In this document: positions 26,176-34,319 of the stretch, in pieces | How positions within the stretch are numbered: the first letter of the stretch is position 1 | Layout: each line of letters starts with the position of its first letter | Origin: Pseudovibrio sp. Ad37 | GTDB taxonomy: Bacteria > Pseudomonadota > Alphaproteobacteria > Rhizobiales > Stappiaceae | DNA: 64,000 nt | Assembly: GCF_001623075.1 (NCBI RefSeq) | Contig: NZ_LMCF01000042.1 | Location: forward strand, 1-64,000 | Direction: 5' to 3' | Position numbers and translations under genes: made by a program | The notes under the pieces: generated by a model | Told to the model about the DNA's origin: nothing | Database searches by the model: none | Seen by the model: the letters and a program-made list of their open reading frames with translations, nothing else

Positions 26176-27221
26176 ACAAGGCAACTGATCGTTCCAAGAA
26201 GATGCGTGCCATGTTTGGCGGTGTTGATCCGGCTGAGTTGGCGAAATCGCCCGGCCCTGCCCCGTCCATGACGGCGACAACGAAGCAACGCGTCTCTCCG
26301 GGGGCGATCAAGTCTATGCGCAACACCTTCTCCAACGTGGAGAAGGAAAACGAAAAGCTGCGCCAGATGATCGAGGACGGCAGTGTCGCGCATGAGCTGA
26401 ACACGGAAGACCTTGACCCATCCTTTGTGTCTGACCGTATGGTCGTGGCCAATGATGAGGATTTTGAGAAGCTCAAGGCCTCCATCTCTGCCAGCGGCCA
26501 GCAGGTGCCTATTCTGGTGCGCCCGCATCCGGACCTGCCGGATCGTTATCAGATCGCATTTGGTCACCGTCGTTGGCGCGCCTGTAAAGACCTTGGCATC
26601 TCGGTTCGCGGGATCATCAAAGAGCTTTCCGATGAAGCCCTTCTGATTGCTCAGGGTCAGGAAAACCATGAGCGGAAGAACCTGTCTTTCATCGAGACAG
26701 CGTTGTTTGCCTCTCGTCTGGCAAAGACATTCCCGCAGACGGTCATTTCCAAGGCGATTGGTAAGGACGCGACCACCGTATCCAAGCTGCTCAAGCTGAT
26801 GAATGCGCTGCCAGAAGAATTTGTCCGCGAGATTGGCCCTGCGCCAAAGATCGGGCGTCCAAGATGGGAAGAGCTTGCTGGTCATTTCAATCACGGCCAG
26901 TTGCCTGATCCGTTCAAGGCCCGCGTTGATGCCGTGATGATCAGCGCCGATTTTGAGCTTTCTGCAAGTGACGAGCGCTTCAGCGCGATCCTGTCTGCCT
27001 GCAAGTCTGCCGAGACAACGGCAGCAATCACAACTGGTTCTATCGCCACAGCCGCTAAAAGCTGGATTGGCGACAAGCAGATCCTGATGAAGGATGGTCC
27101 GAATGCGCTGAGCTTTCAGGTGGATGCGAAAAAGCAGCCTGAACTTGCCGCGTTTTTGAAGCGCCGCCTGCCGGATCTGATGGATGAGTTTGAAGAAGAA
27201 ATTCTGAAGGAGGATGCATGA
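26172..27221 (+). CDS. repB: Partitioning protein RepB (ParB type)
   Basis: 349-residue ParB/RepB protein. The ParB N-terminal domain shows QQVPILVRPHP, AFGHRRWRACKDLG (nucleotide-contact motif GHRR) and GQENHERKNLSFIE; a helix-turn-helix follows (KTFPQTVISKAIGKDATTVS). It binds parS centromere sites and stimulates RepA ATPase. I chose the ATG at 26172, which overlaps the repA stop by four bases (ATGA), rather than 26160. The convergent 403-codon frame on the other strand is a shadow. Confidence 0.97.
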   Translation: MNKATDRSKKMRAMFGGVDPAELAKSPGPAPSMTATTKQRVSPGAIKSMRNTFSNVEKENEKLRQMIEDGSVAHELNTEDLDPSFVSDRMVVANDEDFEKLKASISASGQQVPILVRPHPDLPDRYQIAFGHRRWRACKDLGISVRGIIKELSDEALLIAQGQENHERKNLSFIETALFASRLAKTFPQTVISKAIGKDATTVSKLLKLMNALPEEFVREIGPAPKIGRPRWEELAGHFNHGQLPDPFKARVDAVMISADFELSASDERFSAILSACKSAETTAAITTGSIATAAKSWIGDKQILMKDGPNALSFQVDAKKQPELAAFLKRRLPDLMDEFEEEILKEDA

Positions 27222-27289
27222 CGGTCTAGTTACGTCTCTTCCAAAGAAAAACGGTCCTGCTGACGGCAATCAACAAGACCGAAATTCCT

Positions 27290-27333
27290 TGGGTACAAAC
27301 AAACGATAGCGCTCGATGTAACCCTTTTTTGCA
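27290..27333 (-). ncRNA. Candidate ctRNA (incompatibility antisense RNA) between repB and repC
   Basis: All well-studied repABC replicons have a small antisense RNA in this interval that limits repC expression. On the minus strand there is a -35-like TTGATT (27362-27367) and a -10-like TAATTT (27339-27344) with a 17 bp spacer, followed by a GGGTTAC...GTACCC stem and a GTTTGTTTG stretch. The boundaries are guesses. Confidence 0.4.
27291..27330 (+). terminator. Hairpin with T tract between repB and repC (attenuator candidate)
   Basis: GGGTAC...GTAACCC with an inner CGA...TCG stem, followed by TTTTTT. It could end repAB transcripts or act as an attenuator before repC, as in the ctRNA model of repABC control. 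Confidence 0.5.
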
Positions 27334-27469
27334 TCTTCAAATTACTTCGAGACGCGGTACGAATCAACCCTTCACCAAGGTGTTGAAGCGTCTTTCTGCA
27401 TGCTAATCGCTAGTTTGTCCCGTTTATCCTCAGTTTGGGGAGGATGTTTTGCGTCCTGACCCATGAGAA

Positions 27470-27491
27470 CACCTACTAAGTCTAGTAGGTG
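27470..27491 (+). promoter_or_regulatory. Hairpin before repC that may mask its ribosome site
   Basis: Perfect 9 bp stem CACCTACTA/TAGTAGGTG with an AGTC loop. The 3' arm contains AGGTG, 12 bases upstream of the repC ATG. A second hairpin ATCCTC/GAGGAT followed by GTTTT lies just upstream (27427-27450). In repABC systems such structures switch repC translation or transcription on and off with the ctRNA. Confidence 0.6.
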
Positions 27492-27503
27492 AACGGTGTA
27501 GCT

Positions 27504-28871
27504 ATGCAATCTGTTGGTTCAGTGGCGTCGTTCAGAAAACTGACGCCGGCAATGGTTGCCAGTCAAAAACTGGCGATGGCCAATGACATTGTGAAGACGA
27601 CAAAATCAGAGGTCGCAATGGCTTTGAAGAAGGCCGCGCCTGCTTTGGGAATTGATGGGACCACCTATCATATTCTCGATATTCTGATTGGCCTGACGGC
27701 TGCAGAGGACTGGTCGCAGGACCGCCGTCCGCTTGTCGCAATTTCCAATGAAAAACTCGCTGAGTATGTCAGCCGCTCCTCTCGTACTGTCGTGCGCTCG
27801 TTACGCAGGCTGGTGGAAGCTGGTGTTCTTGCTTACAAAGATAGCCCAACGGGACGTCGTTATATCTACCGCGCGGGTGAAGATCGTCAGATTGAGCGTG
27901 GCTATGGGCTGGATTTCTCTCCGGCACGTCAACGTCTGACTGAACTGAAGCAGATTGGTGCTGAGTTTGCAGCCCGTCTTGCCCAGGAAAAGGAAGCCAA
28001 GCGTACAATAAGCCGGCTTTCAAGAGCTATGGCAGACCTGTTCCGTCTTGCCAGCCTTGAGGAACTGGAAGTCTCAGAGATCGCATCCTCATTCAATGAG
28101 TTGATGGACCAGCCAATGGGTGTTGTTGACCGCGCTGAGGCACTGACCATGCTTCATGAACTTTTAGTGGCTCGCTTTGAAATGAACGAAACACCAACGG
28201 AAAAGGGTGATGCTGATGTTGCTGATCATGATGTTTTTTTTGATAGAAACTCAAAAATGTCATGCGCAGAAGACAACCATGTCACCCCATATAATAATAC
28301 AACCTCTCAAGACTCTTGGATAAAAAGTAAGCAACAACGGAACGCGTCTAACGACGCATCCATAAATACAAGCAAATCAGGTTACACCCGATTTGAAATG
28401 GCTCCTGAAAAGGAACCAAAAAGCGAAACCCGTGCCACAAGCCAAAAGCTGAGCAAAGCTGAAAGTCTGAACTGGTCAGAACATGTTGATCCTCATGAAA
28501 GCGATCAGTTCTCCCCTCTCCTGTCTGAGGTTTCCTTTGGGTTGATCAGTTCAGCAACTGCAGAAACTCAAGCTGCAATTGGGCTCGATCTTTCCAGCTG
28601 GAGCAGTTTGATTGATGCGTCCGATGACATGCGTTTGCTGATTGGCCTCTCTCAAAAAGGCTGGTTTGATGCAAGAAAACGAGTTGGCGATTATACGGCT
28701 TCTGCGGTTTTGATCACCACGGTTGAGAAAGCCCTGCGCGATCCGGAAAGCATTGCGCGACCAGCTGGATATTTCCGCGCTTGTGTTGACCGGGCAATTG
28801 ATGGAAAGCTGGCCTTGCACCGCACGTTGTTTGGTCTGGCCGCCTCCGGGTCCTCTGTTGCAGATAACTAG
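27504..28871 (+). CDS. repC: Replication initiator RepC
   Basis: 455-residue initiator of repABC replicons. The N-terminal winged-helix region (KLTPAMVASQKLAMA, ISNEKLAEYVSRSSRTVVRS, RLVEAGVLAYKDSPTGRRYI) is typical; the middle (about residues 230-320) is poorly conserved, and the C-terminal domain follows (LIGLSQKGWFDARKRVGDYT, RDPESIARPAGYFRACVDRA). RepC binds the origin lying inside its own gene. I chose the ATG at 27504; the GTG at 27489 overlaps the hairpin arm. The gene is intact, so the replicon should be functional. Confidence 0.96.
   Translation: MQSVGSVASFRKLTPAMVASQKLAMANDIVKTTKSEVAMALKKAAPALGIDGTTYHILDILIGLTAAEDWSQDRRPLVAISNEKLAEYVSRSSRTVVRSLRRLVEAGVLAYKDSPTGRRYIYRAGEDRQIERGYGLDFSPARQRLTELKQIGAEFAARLAQEKEAKRTISRLSRAMADLFRLASLEELEVSEIASSFNELMDQPMGVVDRAEALTMLHELLVARFEMNETPTEKGDADVADHDVFFDRNSKMSCAEDNHVTPYNNTTSQDSWIKSKQQRNASNDASINTSKSGYTRFEMAPEKEPKSETRATSQKLSKAESLNWSEHVDPHESDQFSPLLSEVSFGLISSATAETQAAIGLDLSSWSSLIDASDDMRLLIGLSQKGWFDARKRVGDYTASAVLITTVEKALRDPESIARPAGYFRACVDRAIDGKLALHRTLFGLAASGSSVADN
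28235..28400. other. AT-rich segment within repC, probable oriV
   Basis: The central part of repC has a distinctly A/T-rich stretch (T8 run at 28232-28239, then CCATATAATAATAC near 28287 and ATAAATAC near 28361). In repABC replicons the origin lies in an AT-rich region inside repC. No iterons are seen. Confidence 0.45.
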
Positions 28872-28921
28872 CGCTGGGTTGGGTGGTTTGCCCTTAGCAA
28901 TTAGAATTGGATGTGAAACTC

Positions 28922-29449
28922 ATGGCTCATGGATCAGCTACAACGCAAATGCCTCTGATCACGTTGTTTCAGGAGGACGACAAACAGGAGCTGCGTGATT
29001 TTCTGGCGGCAGCCTGGACACAGGCCCATGAGGATGAGTTGGGCACTGAGCTGACCAAGCAATTGGTTGCAAGACTGGAAAGCGAAGATCTGGGCGGCGT
29101 TGTTCCTGGAGAATACGGGTATCTATACCTTGCCAAGAGCGAGCAGAAGATCGTCGGGTCTTTGGCCTGTGCCCTTCGCGGCGAAGTGGTCTTTATCTGG
29201 GCGTGTTATCTGGCCAGCGACTTTCAGCGCAAAGGGTTGGGCCGGGCGCTGATGAAACAAGCTGTCTCTGAGTTCCCCCAGGATAAAGTCGCCGGAATCT
29301 ATGTGCTTAAAGGGAATGAGGAAGCCAAGCAGTTTTACCAAAAGCTCGGCTTCATTGATTGCGGCGAGACCGAGTTTGAGGTGATCGCCGACACCTACAC
29401 CCCAGCCCGCGTTATGCAAGTTCGCATTGCAAACCTGAATTTGGGTTGA
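28922..29449 (+). CDS. GNAT family N-acetyltransferase
   Basis: 175 residues. The GNAT core is clear: VGSLACALRGEVVFIWACYL, the acetyl-CoA loop DFQRKGLGRALMKQA and a C-terminal GNEEAKQFYQKLGFIDCGE. It lies 50 bp downstream of repC and may read from its own weak promoter. I chose the ATG at 28922; the longer frame starts at TTG and no strong ribosome site marks either. The substrate is unknown. Confidence 0.82.
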   Translation: MAHGSATTQMPLITLFQEDDKQELRDFLAAAWTQAHEDELGTELTKQLVARLESEDLGGVVPGEYGYLYLAKSEQKIVGSLACALRGEVVFIWACYLASDFQRKGLGRALMKQAVSEFPQDKVAGIYVLKGNEEAKQFYQKLGFIDCGETEFEVIADTYTPARVMQVRIANLNLG

Positions 29450-29673
29450 TCGAGAGCCCGACTGGTACTGCATAATTTCTGCATTCGGCGCTTTGCTCTA
29501 TCCTGCTATTGATTAGCTTTGGTCAGGTGCTGAGGTAACATGAAAGCAGATGTCCTTAATAGACGCCCGAAAACCGTGCGCCTCTGTGATCGTTTTCAGC
29601 TATATATTTAATTGAGCGCTTAGCGTTGCTATAAATTTGAGAGAAGCATGATTTACGGGAGACAAACAATACT

Positions 29674-30063
29674 ATGAGTAAAAGTAAAACGGAATTTTAC
29701 GATACAGATACATCCGGAGTGCCAAAGCATTTAAGGCGAAATGATTGGGCCACAAAGGATTCATTTTGGTACGGGCGAGTAGAAGGTAATGACCTTGGTA
29801 CACCACTAACAATACTGTTTTTTTCAACTGACAAGATTGGTGGTGGCCCGCCACTTCACGTTCATAAGTACGATGAAGTTTTTATAATTCGATCAGGCCG
29901 GGCACAGTTCACTGTTGGAGATGAAAAGTTCATTGCGGAGAAAGGGGATGTTGTTTTTGGACCTGCAAATATTCCGCATAAATTTGAGAATTTAGGACCC
30001 GGCATGCTTGAAACAACAGACCTCCATATGAGCGACCATTTTGAGCAAGTTAACCTCGAATAG
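29674..30063 (+). CDS. Cupin-domain protein
   Basis: 129-residue single-domain cupin. Motif 1 (GGGPPLHVHKYDEVFIIRSG, residues 56-75) has His, His and Glu metal ligands; motif 2 reads GDVVFGPANIPHKFENLG. GGGAG lies 9 bases before the ATG. The gene sits 15 bp upstream of ada and probably shares its transcript. Small cupins bind metals and may be isomerases, dioxygenases or sensors; nothing fixes the role here. Confidence 0.85.
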   Translation: MSKSKTEFYDTDTSGVPKHLRRNDWATKDSFWYGRVEGNDLGTPLTILFFSTDKIGGGPPLHVHKYDEVFIIRSGRAQFTVGDEKFIAEKGDVVFGPANIPHKFENLGPGMLETTDLHMSDHFEQVNLE

Positions 30064-30078
30064 GGTCCAGCAATTATT

Positions 30079-31158
30079 ATGCTTTTTGAACTTCCAGATA
30101 ACAAAGTGCTTTATCAGGCACTGATTGACCGAGATCCGGACTTTGATGGCCGGGCTTATGTTGGTGTGCGCTCAACTGGAGTGTTTTGTCGCCTCACCTG
30201 CCCTGCCCGCAAGCCAAAGTTTGAGAATTGTTGTTTCTTTGAGACCATTTCCGAATGCTTTGAAGCTGGGTTCCGCCCTTGCAAACGGTGCCATCCGGTG
30301 GGTACGTCCGCCGACAATGATGAAGTGGTGACGCGTCTGCTCTGTGAGTTTGAGGCCAAACCGCACCATAAATGGTCCGAGGCAGATATTGCGCAGCTTG
30401 GGTTGGATCCTTCGACCGTTCGTCGCAGCTTTAAGCGTCAGTTTGGGATTACGTTTTTGGAAATGGCGCGGCTTTCTCGGTTGCGGGATGGATTTGAGAC
30501 GCTTTCCGACGGGGGCAAGGTGGTTGATGCGCAGCTGGCCTCAGGGTTTTCGTCTCCGGATGCTTTCCGGCAGGCATTTGCCCGTTTGCTGGGATGTAAA
30601 CCGGCGGAACTGAAAGGCGATGGTCTCCTTAAGGCGGATTGGTTCGATACACCGCTTGGTACAATGATTGGCGTGAGTGATGATCGCGCACTACATCTGC
30701 TGGAGTTTGCGGACCGCAAAGCACTGCCTGCAGAACTTGCCCGTTTGCGTAAGCAAGTTAAGGGTGATCTGGGTCTTGGCCGGACTGCACCAACCGACCA
30801 GATCGCCTCAGAACTGCGAGAGTTCTTTGAGGGCAAACGACTGGATTTTGACGTGCCGCTGGTTATGCACGGAACCGAGTTTACAAAGGATGTCTGGCGC
30901 GAATTGCGCCGTATTCCGATCGGCGCAACCAAAAGCTACAGCCAGCTGGCCAAACAGATTGGGAAACCCAGTTCTACCCGCGCTGTTGCCCGTGCAAATG
31001 GAGCAAACCAGATTGCCATTGTCATTCCATGCCATCGTGTTGTTGGGATGGATGGTGGCCTTACCGGATATGGTGGCGGGCTTTGGCGCAAGCAGAAATT
31101 GATTGATGTTGAATTGAAAATAGCAAGATCGAAAGGCCTTATTGATGTCTCAGGCTGA
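30079..31158 (+). CDS. ada: Ada: DNA alkylation-repair methyltransferase and transcription activator
   Basis: 359-residue full-length Ada. The N-terminal domain has the four zinc Cys residues (37 and 41 in FCRLTCPARKP, 68 and 71 in FRPCKRC), of which the first is the methylphosphotriester acceptor. An AraC-type DNA-binding region spans about residues 85-185. The C-terminal O6-methylguanine methyltransferase domain has the acceptor motif IPCHRVVG. It repairs alkylated DNA and, once methylated, activates its regulon, so this operon is likely inducible by methylating agents. It overlaps the next gene by 14 bp, indicating coupling. Confidence 0.96.
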   Translation: MLFELPDNKVLYQALIDRDPDFDGRAYVGVRSTGVFCRLTCPARKPKFENCCFFETISECFEAGFRPCKRCHPVGTSADNDEVVTRLLCEFEAKPHHKWSEADIAQLGLDPSTVRRSFKRQFGITFLEMARLSRLRDGFETLSDGGKVVDAQLASGFSSPDAFRQAFARLLGCKPAELKGDGLLKADWFDTPLGTMIGVSDDRALHLLEFADRKALPAELARLRKQVKGDLGLGRTAPTDQIASELREFFEGKRLDFDVPLVMHGTEFTKDVWRELRRIPIGATKSYSQLAKQIGKPSSTRAVARANGANQIAIVIPCHRVVGMDGGLTGYGGGLWRKQKLIDVELKIARSKGLIDVSG

Positions 31159-31909
31159 TAAAGCAAAACAGTTCGCCGCTTTGCATAAAAAAGGTGAACC
31201 AATCGTCCTTTACAACATTTGGGATGCGGGCACGGCTCAGGCCGCCACGAAGGCAGGTGCCAAGGCCGTTGCAACGGGAAGTGCATCCGTCGCTGCGGCT
31301 CATGGATATGGTGATGGCGAAGAGATCCCGCTTTCGCTGGTTGAGATCATCGCAAGCCGCATTGCGGAAAGCGTGGATGTCCCCTTCTCTCTCGATTTTG
31401 AAGGCGCCTATGCAGATAGTCCTGCGGATGTGAAGGAAAATGCAGCTCGGATTATAAAAACGGGTGCTGTTGGCGTCAATTTTGAGGATCAAAAGGTCCA
31501 GGGCTCCGGCCTTTACTCGGTCGATGAGCAATGTGCGCGGATTGCAGCCTTTCGGGACGCTGCAGATGAAGCAGGCATTCCGTTTTTCGTCAATGCGAGA
31601 ACTGATCTGTTTTTGCAGGAACCAGATGCCAGCAAACATGCTGCCTTGGTGGAAGAAGTTGTGCTGCGTGGACAGCGCTATGCCGAGGCTGGTGCCAGTG
31701 GGTTCTTCATTCCGGGCTTAACTGATCCTGACCTGATCGCTCAGATTTGCGAGGCCGTGCCACTGCCTGTGAATGCTTACATGATGAAGGGCATGCCTGA
31801 AATCGCTAAGCTTGGAACGCTTGGCGTTTCGCGGGTGAGCTTTGGACCAGGGCCTTATCGGGAAGCAATGGTTGATCTGAAGCGGAAAGTTGAAACCATA
31901 CTTGGTTGA
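31145..31909 (+). CDS. Isocitrate lyase/PEP mutase superfamily protein
   Basis: 254 residues of the ICL/PEPM fold: YNIWDAGTAQAATKAGAKAV at the N-terminus, SLDFEGAYADSPADVKENAA near 80, VNFEDQK near 110 and NARTDLFLQE near 150, with the Asp/Glu metal ligands of the superfamily. It lacks the KKCGH motif of true isocitrate lyase, so it is a C-C or C-P lyase of unknown substrate. It is encoded inside the end of ada (14 bp overlap) and followed by a strong terminator, so it belongs to an Ada-linked operon. Confidence 0.88.
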   Translation: MSQADKAKQFAALHKKGEPIVLYNIWDAGTAQAATKAGAKAVATGSASVAAAHGYGDGEEIPLSLVEIIASRIAESVDVPFSLDFEGAYADSPADVKENAARIIKTGAVGVNFEDQKVQGSGLYSVDEQCARIAAFRDAADEAGIPFFVNARTDLFLQEPDASKHAALVEEVVLRGQRYAEAGASGFFIPGLTDPDLIAQICEAVPLPVNAYMMKGMPEIAKLGTLGVSRVSFGPGPYREAMVDLKRKVETILG

Positions 31910-31914
31910 TATGA

Positions 31915-31945
31915 GAGGGGAGCATATGCTCCCCTTCCCTTTTTG
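31915..31945 (+). terminator. Terminator after the cupin-ada-ICL operon
   Basis: Self-complementary GGGGAGCATATGCTCCCC followed by TTCCCTTTTT. It lies between convergent genes and may also serve the minus-strand gene. Confidence 0.8.
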
Positions 31946-31958
31946 TCGGCACGCTGTC

Positions 31959-32339
31959 TTATTTGCCTTCTTTGAATTTCTTTCTCATTTTATCGCGCAT
32001 TTCCTGCTGCATCGCGCTGAACTTTTCCATCTGCTCTGCGCTGAGAACCTGAGCCATCTGCTCATTCATCTTTTCTCTGGACGCTTGCATTGGACCACGA
32101 ACTTCGCGCAGTTGTGAGAGGGTTGGCTTCTTGCCACGCTCAATGCCAGCATCTTTCAGGATCGCGCGGCGCTCTTCCATGGATTGCTTCATGATTGGGC
32201 GGACTTTTTCTTTCTGCTCATCCGTCAGCTGCAGCTTTTCAGCCATCATTTCCAAACGTTGACCCTTGCCAGGATCCGCCTGTGCGATGAGAGGTGTTGC
32301 AAAGAGGAGAGACAGGGAGAGAGCGATTGCCTTGAACAT
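31959..32339 (-). CDS. Periplasmic Spy/LTXXQ-type protein
   Basis: 126 residues with a signal peptide (FKAIALSLSLLFATPLIAQA, cleavage near residue 22) and a mature all-helical, Met/Lys/Glu-rich domain with two LTXXQ-like motifs (LQLTDEQKEKVRPIMKQ and LSAEQMEKF). Such proteins (Spy, CpxP) are periplasmic chaperones or stress sensors. AAGGAG precedes the ATG. Monocistronic. Confidence 0.82.
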   Translation of the reverse strand: MFKAIALSLSLLFATPLIAQADPGKGQRLEMMAEKLQLTDEQKEKVRPIMKQSMEERRAILKDAGIERGKKPTLSQLREVRGPMQASREKMNEQMAQVLSAEQMEKFSAMQQEMRDKMRKKFKEGK

Positions 32340-32529
32340 GGGGGCTCCTTTTTTTTGTAAGTCGATAGCTCATGAAGACAGTGCGTGGACGCTGCGTTAA
32401 GTGCAAACCAATTAGTGTAAGAGAACGTCTCCGTTCTGATCCTTGTGACAGGTCGTTACACTTTCACTAACCCATTAAAATTATTGGGAAATATTCTATT
32501 CAGGTTATCTCGCATTTTCATAAAGATAT

Positions 32530-32553
32530 GCCCGCCTCGGGTAGGAGGCGGGC
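32530..32553 (-). terminator. Terminator hairpin after the small exported protein
   Basis: Perfect 9 bp stem GCCCGCCTC/GAGGCGGGC, 44 bp past the stop of the gene at 32598-32936. The downstream sequence on the minus strand (ATATCTTTAT) is only moderately T-rich. Confidence 0.65.
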
Positions 32554-32597
32554 ACCGTTGCCAGCATTGGGATTTAAGGCAACTTTAAAGGTGAAGC

Positions 32598-32936
32598 TTA
32601 GTCAAAAAGATCCTGACGAGCTTCGGTTCTGCGAATGACGCGGCGCGCGGTTGCTCTGTCCTGACGGCGGTCCCATGCTTTGGGGGCGTCAGCGACCGGG
32701 GCCGGAGTGATAACTGTTGTGGTTGGGGCTGGTACAACAACTGCAGCAGGCGCCGCATTCATTCGGCAGATCTGGAGTGGATTGCGTCCGGAGTCATAAA
32801 TGGCAACGCATCCGGTTAATGAGTTTGTCTGAATAATCGTCTTGGTGCCGTTGCTGTCGTAAAAAGTCAAAGCATCGGCGAAAGCTGCGCCAGAAAGAGT
32901 AACGAGAGCGGCGCTTGCAATAGCAATTCTTTTCAT
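32598..32936 (-). CDS. Small exported protein of unknown function
   Basis: 112 residues. Signal peptide RIAIASAALVTLSGAAFA; the mature part has two Cys residues (in LTGCVAIYD and LQICRMN) that could form a disulphide, a Pro/Val/Thr-rich stretch and a basic C-terminus (RRQDRATARRVIRRTEARQD). GGAGAT lies 5 bases before the ATG. I do not recognise the family. Confidence 0.72.
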   Translation of the reverse strand: MKRIAIASAALVTLSGAAFADALTFYDSNGTKTIIQTNSLTGCVAIYDSGRNPLQICRMNAAPAAVVVPAPTTTVITPAPVADAPKAWDRRQDRATARRVIRRTEARQDLFD

Positions 32937-33244
32937 TCTGATCTCCGGTGGTTCGGTCGTCCAACATGTCTGTTTGGGGTAAAGACACTGTTTGATTGCG
33001 TTGAAGGGACTATCGGGGATCAGTTGAAAGAGAGCAATTTGAGTTTTGTAATCGGCTGTCGCTCATCTTGAACTCTGACAAACTCGGTTACAATTTGGGC
33101 AGATAAGCGTCGTTGATGGATACATTTTGATGCACACCATCGCAGTTTTCTGCCGATTTTGGGGAAAAGTAACGCACAAGCAGGTGAGTTTGGCAGGGCG
33201 TAGATGACTTGGCAGCTGCCAACAATTGCTGCCAAGTCAGATTT
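32937..33244. other. 308 bp intergenic region ending in palindromic repeats
   Basis: No gene is supported. The last 40 bases carry the repeat element at 33207-33238. Confidence 0.5.
33207..33238. repeat. CTTGGCAGCTGCCAAG-type palindrome, copy 1 (compound)
   Basis: ACTTGGCAGCTGCCAAC followed by an outer GCTGCCAAGT arm, 7 bp past the GST stop. ACTTGGCAGC and GCTGCCAAGT can pair to a 10 bp stem. Confidence 0.8.
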
Positions 33245-34258
33245 TTAAGAGGCGGGCTGCACCAGTGAGACGTCGAGGATCTCTGTCCCTCCAATGAGAA
33301 ACTCGCTCAGTGTTTCACGATGCTCAGGCGTCAGCTTTGCCCACTCATCCCGCAGGCGGTCGAGGCATTTCTTCTGGTATTTGAAGATGTCTTGCGTAAA
33401 GAAACCTTCTGGCAGATCTGCAGTGAAGGACGCCTCCCCTTTGTCGATGGCTTTGGAGTTCGCTAACAGGAACGGTAGATAAGTATCGCCTGCCATCTTA
33501 AGAAGCTCTTTGACTGCAGGAGTAAGTTCGGTGATCCAATCACCTTCAAAGCCGGAGGCGTCATCTATGTGGTCGAGCCAGCGGAAGACGAAAGGGAACT
33601 CCTTTCGCAACATGGCAGACGGGGTTGGGTCGTCTTTGAGTTGGTAGAGCTGGCCGAAGAGAGCCACATCTGCCAATGAGGCCATATCGCCAAATAAGAA
33701 ATGCTGCTTGGACAAAACCGCTTGTTCTAAAATAGAGAGCATACGCTTGGTGGATGCTTCAATGATAGGCGCTGTTTCCGGAGTGCATCCAACCTTTGGC
33801 ATGCGGCTGATCTGACGCGCGCCAAACTGCTGGCCCATTGCCTTGATGGTTTTTTCATCCAGACCAAGACAAGCGTCGTAAAGCAACCAGTTCGGCACGA
33901 TCTTTCGGTCTTCCTCATAAAACCACCGATAATGGAACATGGCTTTCACAAGCCACTCGTCTGCCATGTCCTCAATCAGGTAACACGCGAACCGTATCAG
34001 TGGATCGTTGGGAACAAGCGACCTCCCCTCCCCTTTTGCCTCGAGGTCCAGAAGCAGCGGAGTGGAATCGTTCACCCACGTCTCATCCGGATACTTGACG
34101 ACAGGGATGACTGGAATCTTCACATGCTTGGTTGGGCTGTTTGGCCCCATAGGTGCGCAGAGCTTCCATGCGTGTGGAATGCGTTTCGCTCGGAACGCTG
34201 CACGCACCTTCATTGAGTATGGTGAGCCCAACGCGCCGTGTATTTCAAAATTCCCCAT
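33245..34258 (-). CDS. Glutathione S-transferase family protein
   Basis: 337 residues. The N-terminal thioredoxin-like GST domain starts EIHGALGSPYSMKVRAAFRA and includes the cis-Pro/glutathione region VIPVVKYPDETWVNDSTPLL. A long all-helical C-terminal part follows (LIEDMADEWLVKAMFHYRW, then FLFGDMASLADVALFGQLYQ). At 337 residues it exceeds the usual ~210, so it is a divergent, extended GST. It lies downstream of an alpha/beta hydrolase on the same strand, with a palindromic repeat between and another after its stop. The substrate is unknown. Confidence 0.82.
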   Translation of the reverse strand: MGNFEIHGALGSPYSMKVRAAFRAKRIPHAWKLCAPMGPNSPTKHVKIPVIPVVKYPDETWVNDSTPLLLDLEAKGEGRSLVPNDPLIRFACYLIEDMADEWLVKAMFHYRWFYEEDRKIVPNWLLYDACLGLDEKTIKAMGQQFGARQISRMPKVGCTPETAPIIEASTKRMLSILEQAVLSKQHFLFGDMASLADVALFGQLYQLKDDPTPSAMLRKEFPFVFRWLDHIDDASGFEGDWITELTPAVKELLKMAGDTYLPFLLANSKAIDKGEASFTADLPEGFFTQDIFKYQKKCLDRLRDEWAKLTPEHRETLSEFLIGGTEILDVSLVQPAS

Positions 34259-34270
34259 ATTCCCCTCCCC

Positions 34271-34316
34271 TGACTTGGCAGGTTCCGATTTTCCTCAGGT
34301 CCGCTGCCAAACTTGG
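34271..34316. repeat. CTTGGCAG/CTGCCAAG repeat, copy 2 (split arms)
   Basis: TGACTTGGCAGG at 34271-34282 and CCGCTGCCAAACTTGG at 34301-34316, in the gap between hydrolase and GST genes. The arms can pair around a 22-base spacer. Confidence 0.6.
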
Positions 34317-34319
34317 TGT

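Noticed and set aside
26058-27269. 403-codon open frame opposite to repB
   Set aside because: Antisense to repB, which has intact ParB motifs and ATGA coupling to repA.
27254-27273. GCTGACGGCAATCAAC near the repB end as a parS site
   Set aside because: Only five of eight symmetric positions match, so it is not convincing as a 16 bp RepB palindrome.
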